Made by a program: the position numbers and the translations under genes. Shown in pieces: positions 16,071 to 24,941 of a DNA stretch of 34,258 nt. Source of the stretch: JANXQE01 sp035651635 (lineage in GTDB: Bacteria; Verrucomicrobiota; Verrucomicrobiia; Limisphaerales; UBA8199); NCBI GenBank assembly GCA_035651635.1, contig DASRFK010000096.1, positions 1 to 34,258 of the forward strand, given 5' to 3'. How positions within the stretch are numbered: position 1 is the stretch's first letter; every line of letters begins with the position of its first letter. Under the pieces are notes generated by a model. It made no database searches. It saw nothing but the letters and a program-made list of their open reading frames with translations, and was not told the DNA's origin.

Positions 16071-17372
16071 ATGACCGGCGATATTACCAACTACGTTTTT
16101 GAGGCGATGCCGCACTTCGAGGGGTATGTCTACCCGAACGAAGCGACGCCGCAGCCGCTCTGGAGCGTCCTGATCGTCCTCTATCCATATATTACCGGCC
16201 TGGTCGCGGGCGCCTTTATTATGGCCTCGCTCGTGCGCGTGTTCAACGTGCGTGCATTGGAGCCGGTTTACCGGCTTTCGTTGCTCACGGCGTTTGCCTT
16301 TTTGCTTTGTGCGCCGCTGCCTTTGCTTTTTCACCTGGGTCATCCCGAGCGATGTTTCGAGGTCATGATGACCCCGCATTTGACGTCGCCGATGGCCATT
16401 TTCGGTTTCGTGTATGCCTGGTACCTGATGGCGGTGCTGCTGCTGGAGCTCTGGTTCGATTACCGTGCCGATTTTGTCCGGTGGTCGACCCTGACCCCAG
16501 GGCTGCGGGGCGTGCTGTATCGGCTGTTCACGGTGGGCGTCATGGATGTCAGTGAGCCGGCCGTGAAACTCGATCATAAGCTTGGGCACATTTTGTCAAT
16601 CGTGGGCATCCCGTCGGCCTTTCTGCTGCACGGTTACGTCGGTTTCATTTTCGGCTCGGTCAAGGCCAACCCCTGGTGGGGGAATGTGTTGATGCCCATC
16701 ATTTTCATCATGTCGGCGGTCGTGTCCGGAATCGCTTTGTGCGTTTTCAATTACATGGTCTTGAGCTGGATTCGGCGAAAAACCATCGACATGAAATGCC
16801 TCGATATCATGTGCATGTTCCTGTTCTACGCGCTGGTAATGGACGCCGCCATTGAAGCGCTGGACTGGATCCATCGGGTCTATTCGGCCGAGGAGGGTTT
16901 CCAGGTAATGCAGTACATGGCCCGTGAAAAGCTCTTTTACACCTTGAACCTGGGCCAGGCGACATTCGGCACGGCCGTTCCGCTGCTGTTGCTCGGCTCG
17001 CTGCAACTGTTGCGCAAGTACGTGCCGGAGTTGGGGCGCCGAAGGATGTACTTCTCGAGCGCAGTGCTCATTCTTTGCGGCGTGTTGGCCATGCGCTGGA
17101 ACGTGGTCATCGGCGGACAACTCTTTTCCAAGAGCCTGCGCGGGGTAATGAGTTACAAGATGGAATTCGCGGGCTTGGAGGGTTGGTTCATGGGCGCAGT
17201 GCTCCTGGTCCTGCCGTTCGTCATCCTGACGGTATTCGTCAAACTGTTCCTTTCCGAGCAATTGCCAACCTCCTCGCTGCCGGCCGAGGGTGGGGACGGA
17301 GAAAGCAACAATTTCGGCCGGGCACACGGCGGGCCGATCGCAGCCCTGCCGGTGGGCTCGGGCCGGGACTGA
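16071..17372 (+). CDS. nrfD: NrfD/PsrC-family integral membrane quinol-oxidising subunit, CbcU-like
   Basis: The 433-residue product has about nine or ten membrane helices between residues 30 and 400 and belongs to the NrfD/polysulphide reductase membrane family, which binds quinone without heme. Recognisable blocks are 'YPYITGLVAGAFIMASL' in the first helix and 'LLFHLGHPERCFEVMMTPHLTSPMA', the conserved region between the second and third helices. It is one base behind the ferredoxin gene. Together with the two preceding genes it should form a membrane complex moving electrons between menaquinol and the periplasm. The final 35 residues are Gly/Pro/Ser-rich and probably disordered. An alternative in-frame start at 15960 would overlap the ferredoxin gene by over 100 bases and is rejected. 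Confidence 0.9.
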   Translation: MTGDITNYVFEAMPHFEGYVYPNEATPQPLWSVLIVLYPYITGLVAGAFIMASLVRVFNVRALEPVYRLSLLTAFAFLLCAPLPLLFHLGHPERCFEVMMTPHLTSPMAIFGFVYAWYLMAVLLLELWFDYRADFVRWSTLTPGLRGVLYRLFTVGVMDVSEPAVKLDHKLGHILSIVGIPSAFLLHGYVGFIFGSVKANPWWGNVLMPIIFIMSAVVSGIALCVFNYMVLSWIRRKTIDMKCLDIMCMFLFYALVMDAAIEALDWIHRVYSAEEGFQVMQYMAREKLFYTLNLGQATFGTAVPLLLLGSLQLLRKYVPELGRRRMYFSSAVLILCGVLAMRWNVVIGGQLFSKSLRGVMSYKMEFAGLEGWFMGAVLLVLPFVILTVFVKLFLSEQLPTSSLPAEGGDGESNNFGRAHGGPIAALPVGSGRD

Positions 17373-17415
17373 CAGTCAGAAGAAACCTAAAAAAGCGAAC
17401 GGAAGAAACATACGT

Positions 17416-17745
17416 ATGAAAAAACTGATACCGATGCTGTTGGTGGCATTGGCGCTGCCGGCGCTCTCAGCTCGAGCGGCGGACGCCAAGGCGCTCTACA
17501 TCAAAGACTGCGCCAAATGTCACGGGGAAGACGGCAAAGGCGAAACCAAGATGGGCAAGAAGCTTGGCGCCAAGGACTACACCGACGCGAAAGTCCAGGC
17601 CGAGCTCAAAGACGATGCCGCCTTCAAGGCCATTAAAGAAGGGCTGAAGGACAAAGAAGGCAAAACCCTGATGAAACCGGCCGAAGGTGCTTCGGACGAA
17701 GATATCAAAGGTCTCGTCGCTTATATGCGCACGCTGAAGAAATAA
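17416..17745 (+). CDS. Periplasmic monoheme c-type cytochrome, second paralogue
   Basis: The 109-residue product is a close paralogue of the cytochrome at 14147-14473: signal peptide (residues 1-21, ending ARAADA), CAKCH in 'KDCAKCHGEDGKGETKMG', the shared 'LGAKDYTDAKVQAELK', and a C-terminal helix 'DIKGLVAYMRTLKK'. The Met in 'TLMKPAEGAS' is the likely axial ligand. It follows nrfD by 43 bases and is probably the last gene of that operon, which fits a soluble acceptor for the complex. The two paralogues differ mainly in the loop before the distal ligand, where this one is longer, so potentials or partners may differ. Confidence 0.92.
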   Translation: MKKLIPMLLVALALPALSARAADAKALYIKDCAKCHGEDGKGETKMGKKLGAKDYTDAKVQAELKDDAAFKAIKEGLKDKEGKTLMKPAEGASDEDIKGLVAYMRTLKK

Positions 17746-17758
17746 GCGGCGCTTCGAC

Positions 17759-17804
17759 GCGAGCCCCGGGTTGCAGGTGGTTTGGCCTGGGTTGCGGGGC
17801 TCGC
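17759..17804 (+). terminator. Stable hairpin after the tetraheme/NrfD operon
   Basis: A perfect 10-base stem (GCGAGCCCCG / CGGGGCTCGC) with a 26-base loop begins 13 bases after the second monoheme cytochrome stop. No T-tract follows, so it is either a weak terminator or an mRNA-stabilising structure. Confidence 0.45.
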
Positions 17805-17902
17805 AGCCCAAACAGAGTCCATCACAAAAATATTAACCAAAACCAGGACTGCCTTTTTCAGCCGCCCCGATGACCAGCAGCTCGCATTAAAAGATTCAGA
17901 TT

Positions 17903-19381
17903 ATGGATAGCCAACCAGCCACGCCCACGACCCCACCTCGGCGCACTTCGGTGTTTCGCAATTGGCTCAGCCTCGCCGGGTTTGTGGTGATGGTAGGCAG
18001 CCTGTTCTCGTTCGTGTTGTTGTTCGTAATAGAGGCGATGGCGCATGTCTCCAACCCGTATGTGGGCATTCTCACGTACCTGGTCGCGCCGGCCTTCCTG
18101 GTCCTGGGCATGATAACTGCCGGGTTGGGCGCTTTCCTCAGGCATCGGCAACTGGTTAAGGCTTCCGGGCCGTTTCCGCCGCTGCGCATCGATTTAACCC
18201 GCCCGCGTGACCGGCGTGTCTTTGGGCTATTTCTCGCCGGCAGCGTGGTGTTCCTGCTGGTCTCGGCCGTGGGCAGCTACCAGAGCTATCATTACACCGA
18301 GTCGGTTCAGTTCTGTGGTCAGGCTTGCCACGGAGTGATGCAGCCGGAGTTTGTCACTTACAGCCATTCTTCACACGCCCGCGTGGCCTGCGCCGAATGC
18401 CACATCGGCAAAGGCGCCACCTGGTACGTCCGTTCGAAACTTTCCGGCACTTACCAGGTCTACGCCACCATGGCCGATAAGTACCCCAAGCCGATCCCGA
18501 CCCCGGTCAAAAATCTGCGCCCAGCCCAAGAGACCTGCGAAGAATGTCACTGGCCGAAGAAGTTCATCGGCAACGTCGAGCGCACCTACGATTGCTTCCT
18601 GGGCGATGAAACGAACACTCCATTCACCGTGCGATTACTGCTGAAGGTGGGCGGGGGTGATCCGACCCACGGACCGGTCAGCGGTATTCACTGGCACATG
18701 AACGTTGGCAATCGCATCGAATATCTGGCCGCGGATCAAGAGCGCCAGAAAATTCCCTGGGTCCGAATGACCGATTCTCAGGGAGTGGTGACCGAGTTTC
18801 GTTCCTCGAAATTTACCAACGAAGTTGACCAGGCCTCAGTGCGGCGCATGGATTGTATGGATTGTCATAACCGGCCCGCGCACCGGTACGAGTCGCCTAA
18901 CGATGCGGTAAACATGGCTTTGGCCCTGGGCAAAATCGATCGCGGGCTGCGCTATATCAAGACGAATGCCTTATTCGCCCTCACCCGGCATTATACCAAT
19001 CAAACCCAGGCGCTCGAAGGCATAGCCACCCACCTGGCTTATCAGTATCCGAATGACGCGCGCATTCGAAGGGCCATCGATGTCGTGCAACAAATTTACA
19101 CGAACAACTTTTTCCCCGAGATGAAGGCGAGCTGGCAGAAGTACCCGGAAAACATCGGGCATAAGGATTGGCCCGGTTGTTTCCGCTGCCATGATGGCCA
19201 GCATAAAACCGCCGACGGCAAGCGCTCGATCAGAGCCAATGACTGCAACGCTTGCCATACCATCCTGGCCCAGGGCAATGGTGCCGAGCTCGATCAGCTC
19301 ACGCCGAACGGGCAGAAATTCAAACATCCGGGAGACGAAGTTGATGGAGCCTGCAATGATTGTCACAGCGGCGGATTGTAA
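17903..19381 (+). CDS. Seven-heme NapC/NirT-type membrane cytochrome, ImcH-like
   Basis: The 492-residue protein has hydrophobic segments at about 23-46, 54-78 and 107-127 and then a periplasmic multiheme region. Seven heme sites are visible: an unusual CX3CH (Cys138-Cys142-His143), then CAECH (from Cys163), CEECH, CMDCH, CFRCH, CNACH and CNDCH. The block 'HARVACAECHIGKGATWYV' followed by 'TCEECHWPKKFIG' is typical of a NapC/NirT-related family. Geobacter ImcH, also a seven-heme NapC/NirT inner-membrane protein, is needed for respiration of high-potential extracellular acceptors, so a menaquinol dehydrogenase role is a fair inference. The ATG at 17903 gives a soluble N-terminus before the first helix. 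It overlaps the start of the next gene. Confidence 0.88.
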   Translation: MDSQPATPTTPPRRTSVFRNWLSLAGFVVMVGSLFSFVLLFVIEAMAHVSNPYVGILTYLVAPAFLVLGMITAGLGAFLRHRQLVKASGPFPPLRIDLTRPRDRRVFGLFLAGSVVFLLVSAVGSYQSYHYTESVQFCGQACHGVMQPEFVTYSHSSHARVACAECHIGKGATWYVRSKLSGTYQVYATMADKYPKPIPTPVKNLRPAQETCEECHWPKKFIGNVERTYDCFLGDETNTPFTVRLLLKVGGGDPTHGPVSGIHWHMNVGNRIEYLAADQERQKIPWVRMTDSQGVVTEFRSSKFTNEVDQASVRRMDCMDCHNRPAHRYESPNDAVNMALALGKIDRGLRYIKTNALFALTRHYTNQTQALEGIATHLAYQYPNDARIRRAIDVVQQIYTNNFFPEMKASWQKYPENIGHKDWPGCFRCHDGQHKTADGKRSIRANDCNACHTILAQGNGAELDQLTPNGQKFKHPGDEVDGACNDCHSGGL

Positions 19382-21635
19382 CTTGGAAGCCAAACACCGG
19401 GTGACCCCGCCGCCTGGACGGGGGCGGAAGGGTTTGCCGCGCCTCAAAGCTCACCCTGGAAGGCACGCGCAAAGGGATATCGCGCCGGGCCGCTTGCGTA
19501 CCTCAGCCCCCCAGACGAGGGGATGCGCGCTTCTGCTTTTGCTCTTCGCGCTTGGCTGGCTTTCTTTGCGGGCCGGCGCCGCGCAGGCCAATCCAAATTC
19601 AGCCTGCCTGGATTGCCACTCCGACAAAACGCTCTATAAAACCAATACCGCTGGCGTCGGCATCTCTCTTTACATTGACGAGGCCAAGCTGACGTATTCG
19701 GTCCACCACACGAATACTTGCGCCACTTGTCACGCCGATATCAGCTCGAAACACCCGGACGATAACGTCACGCCCAAGCCGGTGAACTGTGCCGCCTGCC
19801 ACGAACAACCGGCCAAAGACTACGCCACGAGCATCCATGGCGCCAGCCATGCCCTGGGCGCCTCCGGGGCGGCGGGCTGTGCCGATTGCCACGGCTCGCA
19901 TGGAATCCTGCCCGCTAAGCATGCGGATTCACCGGTCTTTAAGCTCAACCTTCCCAATACCTGCGCGGCCTGCCACAGCAACCCCGGGCTGACCAAGGAA
20001 TACCAGATGAAGTATCCCGAGGCGGCCTCGCAGTACATGGACAGCATTCACGGCCGAGCGTTATTGAAGATGGGGTTGATCGTGGCTCCCTCGTGCAATG
20101 ATTGTCACGGCGTGCACGACATCAAGCGCGCGGTGGACCGCGATTCACCTATTAATGCGCTCAACATCGCCAAGACCTGCGGCAAGTGTCACGTCCGGAT
20201 CGAGCAGACTTACAACCAAAGCGTCCACGGACGCTTGCTCGGCCAAGGAGACAAACGCGCCCCGGTTTGCACCGATTGCCACACCGCGCACCAGGTGGAA
20301 ACCCCAAAAAACGGCCACTTCAAAATGGCGAGCGACGAGCGGTGTGGCCGTTGTCACCAGGACCGGCTTGCCCATTACCGTGACACCTACCACGGCAAAG
20401 CCATGGCGTTGGGCAAACCGAATGTCGCCTCGGATGTGGCCGCCTGTTACGATTGCCACGGGCACCATGACGTGCTGCCGGCTTCCAATCCCGCTTCACG
20501 ATTGTCCAAAGCCAATATTCTGGGCACCTGCCAGCAATGCCATCCGTCGGCGACGGTGGGTTTCACCCTTTACAAGCCGCACGCCAATCCGCTGGACGGG
20601 AAAAACTATCCGCTGCTTCACGCCACCTTCCTGTTTATGACCTGTTTGTTGGTCGGGGTGTTTGTGTTCTTTGGCGGGCACACCGGTGCCTGGCTTTTCC
20701 GCGCCGGATACCTCTACCTGCACGATTCCAAGACGTTCCGGGAGGCCAAGGTCAACACTCAAAATGGCGGTGAATGGTTCACCCGCTTCGTTCCCTTCGA
20801 GCGCTTTCTGCATTTCCTGGTGGTGACCAGCTTCCTGTTGCTGGTGATCACCGGCATGCCCTTGAAATTCTATTACACCGCCTGGGCCAAGATCCTCTTC
20901 GAGGTGATCGGCGGCGCCGAGACTGCTCGCGCTTTGCATCGGCTGGGAGCGCTCGTGACCTTTCTGTATTTCGGATTGCACCTCTCGTCGCTTATCGCCA
21001 AAGCGTGGAATGGCCGCAAATCTCTGCACGATCCTGAAACCCACCGCTTTTCGCTGCGAAGGCTTTGGCGCACGGTATTCGGTCCCGATTCCATGATGCC
21101 GACCCTCCAGGATTGGCGCGACTTTGTCGCGCACAACAAATGGTTCTTTGGGCGCGGGCCCAAACCGGAGTTCGATCGCTGGACGTACTGGGAAAAATTC
21201 GACTACTTCGCCGTCTTTTGGGGTGTGCTGATTATTGGCACTTCCGGCCTGGTGATGTGGTTTCCGACGCTTTTCACCCGGTTCCTGCCCGGTTGGATAA
21301 TCAACATCGCGCTGATCATTCATTCCGACGAAGCCTTGCTCGCGGCCGGGTTCATCTTCTCGATTCACTTCTTCAACACGCATTTCCGAATCGAGAAGTT
21401 TCCCATGGACACCGTCATCTTCTCCGGACGCGTTTCCAAAAACGAGATGTTGCACGAACGCCGGCGATGGTACGACCGCCTGGTCGCCGAAGGCCGGCTG
21501 GACGATTTCCGGGTCCGGGACGAATGGTTGCGGTGGAAGAGCATCGCGCGGTCGTTCGGCTACTTTTTCTTCGGACTGGGAGTGATTTTGCTTGGATTGA
21601 TTCTCTATGCGATGGTCACCCGCCTGACCCATTGA
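19344..21635 (+). CDS. Eleven-heme cytochrome c fused to membrane cytochrome b, CbcL-like
   Basis: From ATG 19344 the product has 763 residues: a leader helix (about 62-80, ending GAAQA), eleven CXXCH motifs between residues 88 and 400, then a membrane domain of five or six helices with scattered His residues (for example 'RFLHFLVVTSFLLLVITGMPLKFY' split over one helix) typical of the diheme formate-dehydrogenase-gamma/HydC cytochrome b fold. Geobacter CbcL has the same layout with nine hemes and passes quinol electrons outward at low potential. GGGAG nine bases before 19344 supports that start, though it overlaps the ImcH-like gene by 38 bases; GTG at 19401, just after that gene's stop, is the alternative and shortens an odd basic N-terminus. 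The next gene is a nine-heme paralogue. Confidence 0.85.
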   Translation: MEPAMIVTAADCNLEAKHRVTPPPGRGRKGLPRLKAHPGRHAQRDIAPGRLRTSAPQTRGCALLLLLFALGWLSLRAGAAQANPNSACLDCHSDKTLYKTNTAGVGISLYIDEAKLTYSVHHTNTCATCHADISSKHPDDNVTPKPVNCAACHEQPAKDYATSIHGASHALGASGAAGCADCHGSHGILPAKHADSPVFKLNLPNTCAACHSNPGLTKEYQMKYPEAASQYMDSIHGRALLKMGLIVAPSCNDCHGVHDIKRAVDRDSPINALNIAKTCGKCHVRIEQTYNQSVHGRLLGQGDKRAPVCTDCHTAHQVETPKNGHFKMASDERCGRCHQDRLAHYRDTYHGKAMALGKPNVASDVAACYDCHGHHDVLPASNPASRLSKANILGTCQQCHPSATVGFTLYKPHANPLDGKNYPLLHATFLFMTCLLVGVFVFFGGHTGAWLFRAGYLYLHDSKTFREAKVNTQNGGEWFTRFVPFERFLHFLVVTSFLLLVITGMPLKFYYTAWAKILFEVIGGAETARALHRLGALVTFLYFGLHLSSLIAKAWNGRKSLHDPETHRFSLRRLWRTVFGPDSMMPTLQDWRDFVAHNKWFFGRGPKPEFDRWTYWEKFDYFAVFWGVLIIGTSGLVMWFPTLFTRFLPGWIINIALIIHSDEALLAAGFIFSIHFFNTHFRIEKFPMDTVIFSGRVSKNEMLHERRRWYDRLVAEGRLDDFRVRDEWLRWKSIARSFGYFFFGLGVILLGLILYAMVTRLTH

Positions 21636-21707
21636 GTTCGCAAAAAAAGCAAAGGAATCCGCAAGCAATGTAGAGCCAATTGCCGCAGCGGGCTTAAGCC
21701 TCGTCGC

Positions 21708-23537
21708 ATGAGTGAGATCCGTCCAGCTCGTGCGGCTGGTCAAAGGCGCGCGGCCAAGCTTCGGCCGCCATTCCACCTTCAACCACTCCGGCACGCGCTT
21801 GTCGCGGGATTGGCAATAACGGCGTTGTGTCTGGCGTTGAGCGCCGCGGCCGCCGAGGAGATTAAAAACAGCGCTTGCATGGATTGTCATGCCGACCAGA
21901 CGCTGTACCGGACCAATTCGGCGGGGAAGGGGATCTCAATGTTTGTTGACCAGGCCAAGCTCGCGGCCTCGCTTCACAAGACAAATACCTGCGTCAGTTG
22001 CCACAGCGATATCACGGTCAAACATCCGGACGACAATGTAGCGGCCCAGCCGCCGCAGTGCGCCAAATGCCATGAAAAGCAGTCCGAAAGCTACGGGGCC
22101 AGCGTGCACGGACTGGCGGTGGCGCAAGGACGAAAGGATTCGGCGACTTGTAGCGATTGCCACGATGGACACACTATCGTATCGGCCAGTTCACCTGAAT
22201 CCCCGCTGCACTTCTCACGTCTGGCGCAAACCTGCGGGGCCTGCCATGACCAGGTCGCCAGCGATGTGGCTGAGAGTGTGCACGGCAAAGCCGTCGCCGC
22301 CGGGCACCGGGATGCGCCGACCTGCACCGATTGTCATTCCGAACACAAAATCATTGCGCTCAAGAGCAGTTCGCCGCTGAAAATTTCGGCTGAAGTCTGC
22401 AGCAACTGCCACGCTTCCGAGCGCATGAATACCAAGTACAACTTGCCGGCCGACCGGGTGAAGACTTTCTTTGAAAGTTATCATGGCCTGGCGGCGCAAT
22501 ACGGATCGACGCTGGCCGCCAACTGCGCCAGTTGCCACGGCGTCCACAAGATCCTGCCTTCAACCGATCCGCGTTCGACCATTTACGCGACCAACCTGGC
22601 GGTCACCTGCGGTAAATGCCATCCCGGAGCCACCGACAACTTCGCTCAGAGCAAAGTGCATGTCGACATCGCCACCGCGAGCAGCGGGGTTGGTCTGAGC
22701 ACGCAGGTTAATTGGTGGGTTCGCAGAGTTTACTTGGTGCTAATCGTGGGGACCATTGGCTTCATGCTTTTGCACAATGGCGTGCTGTTTGCCAGGAAGC
22801 TCGTTGCCCGGTATCGATTAGCTGATTTAAGCGTCGTTCGGATGAACTTTTCGCAACGCGCCCAGCATGCCACCTTGGCACTGAGCTTCATCCTCCTGGC
22901 CATCACCGGCTTTGCCTTGAAATTCCCGGACTCCTGGGTCGCCAAAATAATGGGCTCCAACGAACCGTTCCGGCGATGGACTCATCGAGTTGCCGGGGTG
23001 GTTTTGCTGGCGGTCGGTGTTTACCATTTGTTCTATGTTCTGTTCAAACCCGAGGGGCGCCGCCTGGTACGGGATCTCTTTCCAACGAAAAAGGATGCCG
23101 CGGATTTGGCAGCTAACGCCGGGTACTTGGCCGGGATCAAAGCCGAAAAAGCGAAGATCGGCCGCTTCGGTTACGCCGAGAAGATGGAGTACTGGGCCGT
23201 TATTTGGGGAACCATTATCATGGGTGTGACGGGCTTGATGATCTGGTTCAAGATGGACGTCACTCGTTTGGTCCCGCGCTGGGCGGTCGACATTGCGCTA
23301 ACCATTCATTATTACGAAGCGATCCTGGCCTGCCTGGCTATCCTGGTTTGGCACTTTTACCATGTCATCTTCGACCCGGACGTCTATCCGCTGAACTGGG
23401 CCTGCTGGAACGGCAAGGTCTCCAAACATTGGCAGCACGAAGAGCATCCCCTCGAACCTTTGCCCAAGGCGCCCGAGTCGGTTGTGGTCCAGCAGAGCAG
23501 TGGGACCAATAGAGCTAAAACCCCGGTTCCCGGGTAG
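21708..23537 (+). CDS. Nine-heme cytochrome c fused to membrane cytochrome b, CbcL-like
   Basis: The 609-residue protein has a leader (about residues 28-49, ending SAAAAE), nine CXXCH motifs from Cys57 to about residue 306 (CMDCH, CVSCH, CAKCH, CSDCH, CGACH, CTDCH, CSNCH, CASCH, CGKCH) and a membrane domain from about 335 to 570 of the FdnI/HydC cytochrome b type, with conserved His in 'QRAQHATLALSFILLAITGF', 'RWTHRVAGVVLLAVGVYHLF' and 'ALTIHYYEAILACLAILVWH'. Heme number and domain order match Geobacter CbcL, a menaquinol:periplasm oxidoreductase used with low-potential extracellular acceptors. It is clearly paralogous to the preceding gene, sharing 'HTNTC.(T/S)CH.DI..KHPDDNV'. The gap to that gene is 72 bases and co-transcription is likely. 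Confidence 0.9.
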   Translation: MSEIRPARAAGQRRAAKLRPPFHLQPLRHALVAGLAITALCLALSAAAAEEIKNSACMDCHADQTLYRTNSAGKGISMFVDQAKLAASLHKTNTCVSCHSDITVKHPDDNVAAQPPQCAKCHEKQSESYGASVHGLAVAQGRKDSATCSDCHDGHTIVSASSPESPLHFSRLAQTCGACHDQVASDVAESVHGKAVAAGHRDAPTCTDCHSEHKIIALKSSSPLKISAEVCSNCHASERMNTKYNLPADRVKTFFESYHGLAAQYGSTLAANCASCHGVHKILPSTDPRSTIYATNLAVTCGKCHPGATDNFAQSKVHVDIATASSGVGLSTQVNWWVRRVYLVLIVGTIGFMLLHNGVLFARKLVARYRLADLSVVRMNFSQRAQHATLALSFILLAITGFALKFPDSWVAKIMGSNEPFRRWTHRVAGVVLLAVGVYHLFYVLFKPEGRRLVRDLFPTKKDAADLAANAGYLAGIKAEKAKIGRFGYAEKMEYWAVIWGTIIMGVTGLMIWFKMDVTRLVPRWAVDIALTIHYYEAILACLAILVWHFYHVIFDPDVYPLNWACWNGKVSKHWQHEEHPLEPLPKAPESVVVQQSSGTNRAKTPVPG

Positions 23538-23618
23538 GCCTGCTTCCTTTAGGTGCCGGCATCTTGTTCGGGTCGTTCCTGGTCGGAGCCCCCCACGCGT
23601 CTTAGCGCTTAATCTCTC

Positions 23619-23749
23619 AGAGCGTGCTGTAAAATACCGACGCGGGCGGGAGTATGGGGCTCGGAGTCCCGTCTTTAGGCGACTTTATGAGGCCCGGCGC
23701 CAAAACCGCCTGCAGGCGGGACTCCAAACCGAATTCTAAAACACGCTCT
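23619..23749. repeat. Dispersed palindromic repeat, copy 3 (most complete)
   Basis: This copy has both ends: AGAGCGTGCTGTAAAAT on the left and ATTCTAAAACACGCTCT on the right, imperfect terminal inverted repeats of about 17 bases. Inside are GGAGTCCCGTCTTTAGGCG and CCGCCTGCAGGCGGGACTCC, forming an inner stem, and the shared GACTCCAAACC. At about 131 bases with no coding capacity it resembles a MITE or REP-type element. Confidence 0.75.
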
Positions 23750-23866
23750 CAAGATTTTAATTTTAAGAGCGCGCCGCTTTCCGGCGCTTTTACGCACGAA
23801 AAGGGCCCGTTACAAACTTCCCGGTATCTTTTCCATTTGACGGGTGTTAGCATCTGTGTGGTTCCC

Positions 23867-24316
23867 ATGGCTAGACACCTCAAAGGTGAAGACGTGCATC
23901 AGCTCTTGACGGCTGATTTGCCGGCTAAAGCGGCGGAGATCCGGCGGCGGTACGGGCCGGACATCGGCTGGGACCAGCTCCAGGAGCTGTTGCGCGACCC
24001 GGAGGTGACTCCCTTTCCTTGTGAGGTCCGCTTCGACGCTGAGCCACTCCTCCCGGGGGAGTTCGGCCATCCAGTTCCCAAAGGTGAAACAAAGGAGCAG
24101 GGCTTTATTATTTATTTGCACCCGCAGTTTGCCTCGCAACTCAGCCACGTGCCGTATCTGGTCTTGCACCAATTGGTGCTGATCAATTATGGGGAGGTCG
24201 CAACGCCCGACGATGCCGAAACCTTCGGTGCCATTGCTCTCGGAATGTCGAAAGATGCGTACTACCGCGTCCTGTGCGAGCTCTCCAGCCAAATTGGCGG
24301 CGACGATTTGGTGTAG
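23867..24316 (+). CDS. Conserved-looking small cytoplasmic protein, unknown function
   Basis: Starting at ATG 23867 the product is 149 residues and acidic, with no signal peptide, membrane helix or heme motif. It begins MARHLKGEDVHQLL, has a helix 'AAEIRRRYGPDIGWDQLQELL' broken by one Gly, then 'FPCEVRFDAEPLLPGEFG' and 'GFIIYLHPQFASQLSHVPYLV', and ends in a helical 'CELSSQIGGDDLV'. Codon use and the ordered helix/strand pattern support a real gene. I do not recognise the family. It sits between the cytochrome b/c genes and hemA, separated from each by over 300 bases, so a link to either is only positional. A longer in-frame extension upstream runs through the repeat and is rejected. Confidence 0.65.
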   Translation: MARHLKGEDVHQLLTADLPAKAAEIRRRYGPDIGWDQLQELLRDPEVTPFPCEVRFDAEPLLPGEFGHPVPKGETKEQGFIIYLHPQFASQLSHVPYLVLHQLVLINYGEVATPDDAETFGAIALGMSKDAYYRVLCELSSQIGGDDLV

Positions 24317-24941
24317 TTTCGTGGCGGGCAAACGCGGGATAGTTTTGGACAGGGAGCGCACGATTCCTGCAAACGGCCATCCCAGGCTGAGTCCTTCGCC
24401 TGGTTAGATTGCCAGTACATTTGTTGTTCGGCGCATCGCCAAAATCGCTTGGTCTCTCTAACCGTTGCTTCTAAAACCCTGCCTTCCCAGGGCGGCACCT
24501 CCGGTTCTTCGAAAAGGGTTCAAATATCAGACATGCTAACTATGATGCAAATGACAATTAGATAATGTATACTTCAATTGCTCTGCAGTCGCAATATTTG
24601 TAAAGCAATTGGCAAGGAAGGACGAGCGAGAAACCCGCCTGAGAGTAGCGTAAGCGCGTGAATCCAAATCGGCTGGCTGGATTAGCAAAAGCGATTGCAA
24701 AATTGGGTGAGTGCCTTTCGCCCGACCGGGCCCTTTCCCGGGATGAGGCTTGTGCTCGTGGCAGTCGAGGGGTTGCCCGCCAATTCATCCCGCGGGGCCC
24801 CGGCCGAACTCTCACCGCAGTCCTGTTGTCAGCCAAAGGCACTAGGATGGCTGTCAAAGGACAAACCAAGTCCAGTTCGGCCGGCCTTTCGCTATCCCGT
24901 CCCGGTGCCCTCCCGGTTCAACCCTCAATCGGAGCTCTCTG
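24317..24941. other. 625-base intergenic region before hemA, no gene recognised
   Basis: Both strands have short frames, but their translations are Pro/Arg/Ser-rich without domain, signal or helix pattern. The middle (about 24530-24610) is AT-rich and could hold the hemA promoter. No terminator with a clear stem and T-tract, no tRNA and no riboswitch could be found by eye. Confidence 0.5.

Noticed and set aside
20496..21890. 464-residue frame antisense to the 11-heme cytochrome
   Set aside because: It is a shadow of a GC-rich coding sequence; the product is Glu/Gln/His-rich and has no recognisable pattern.
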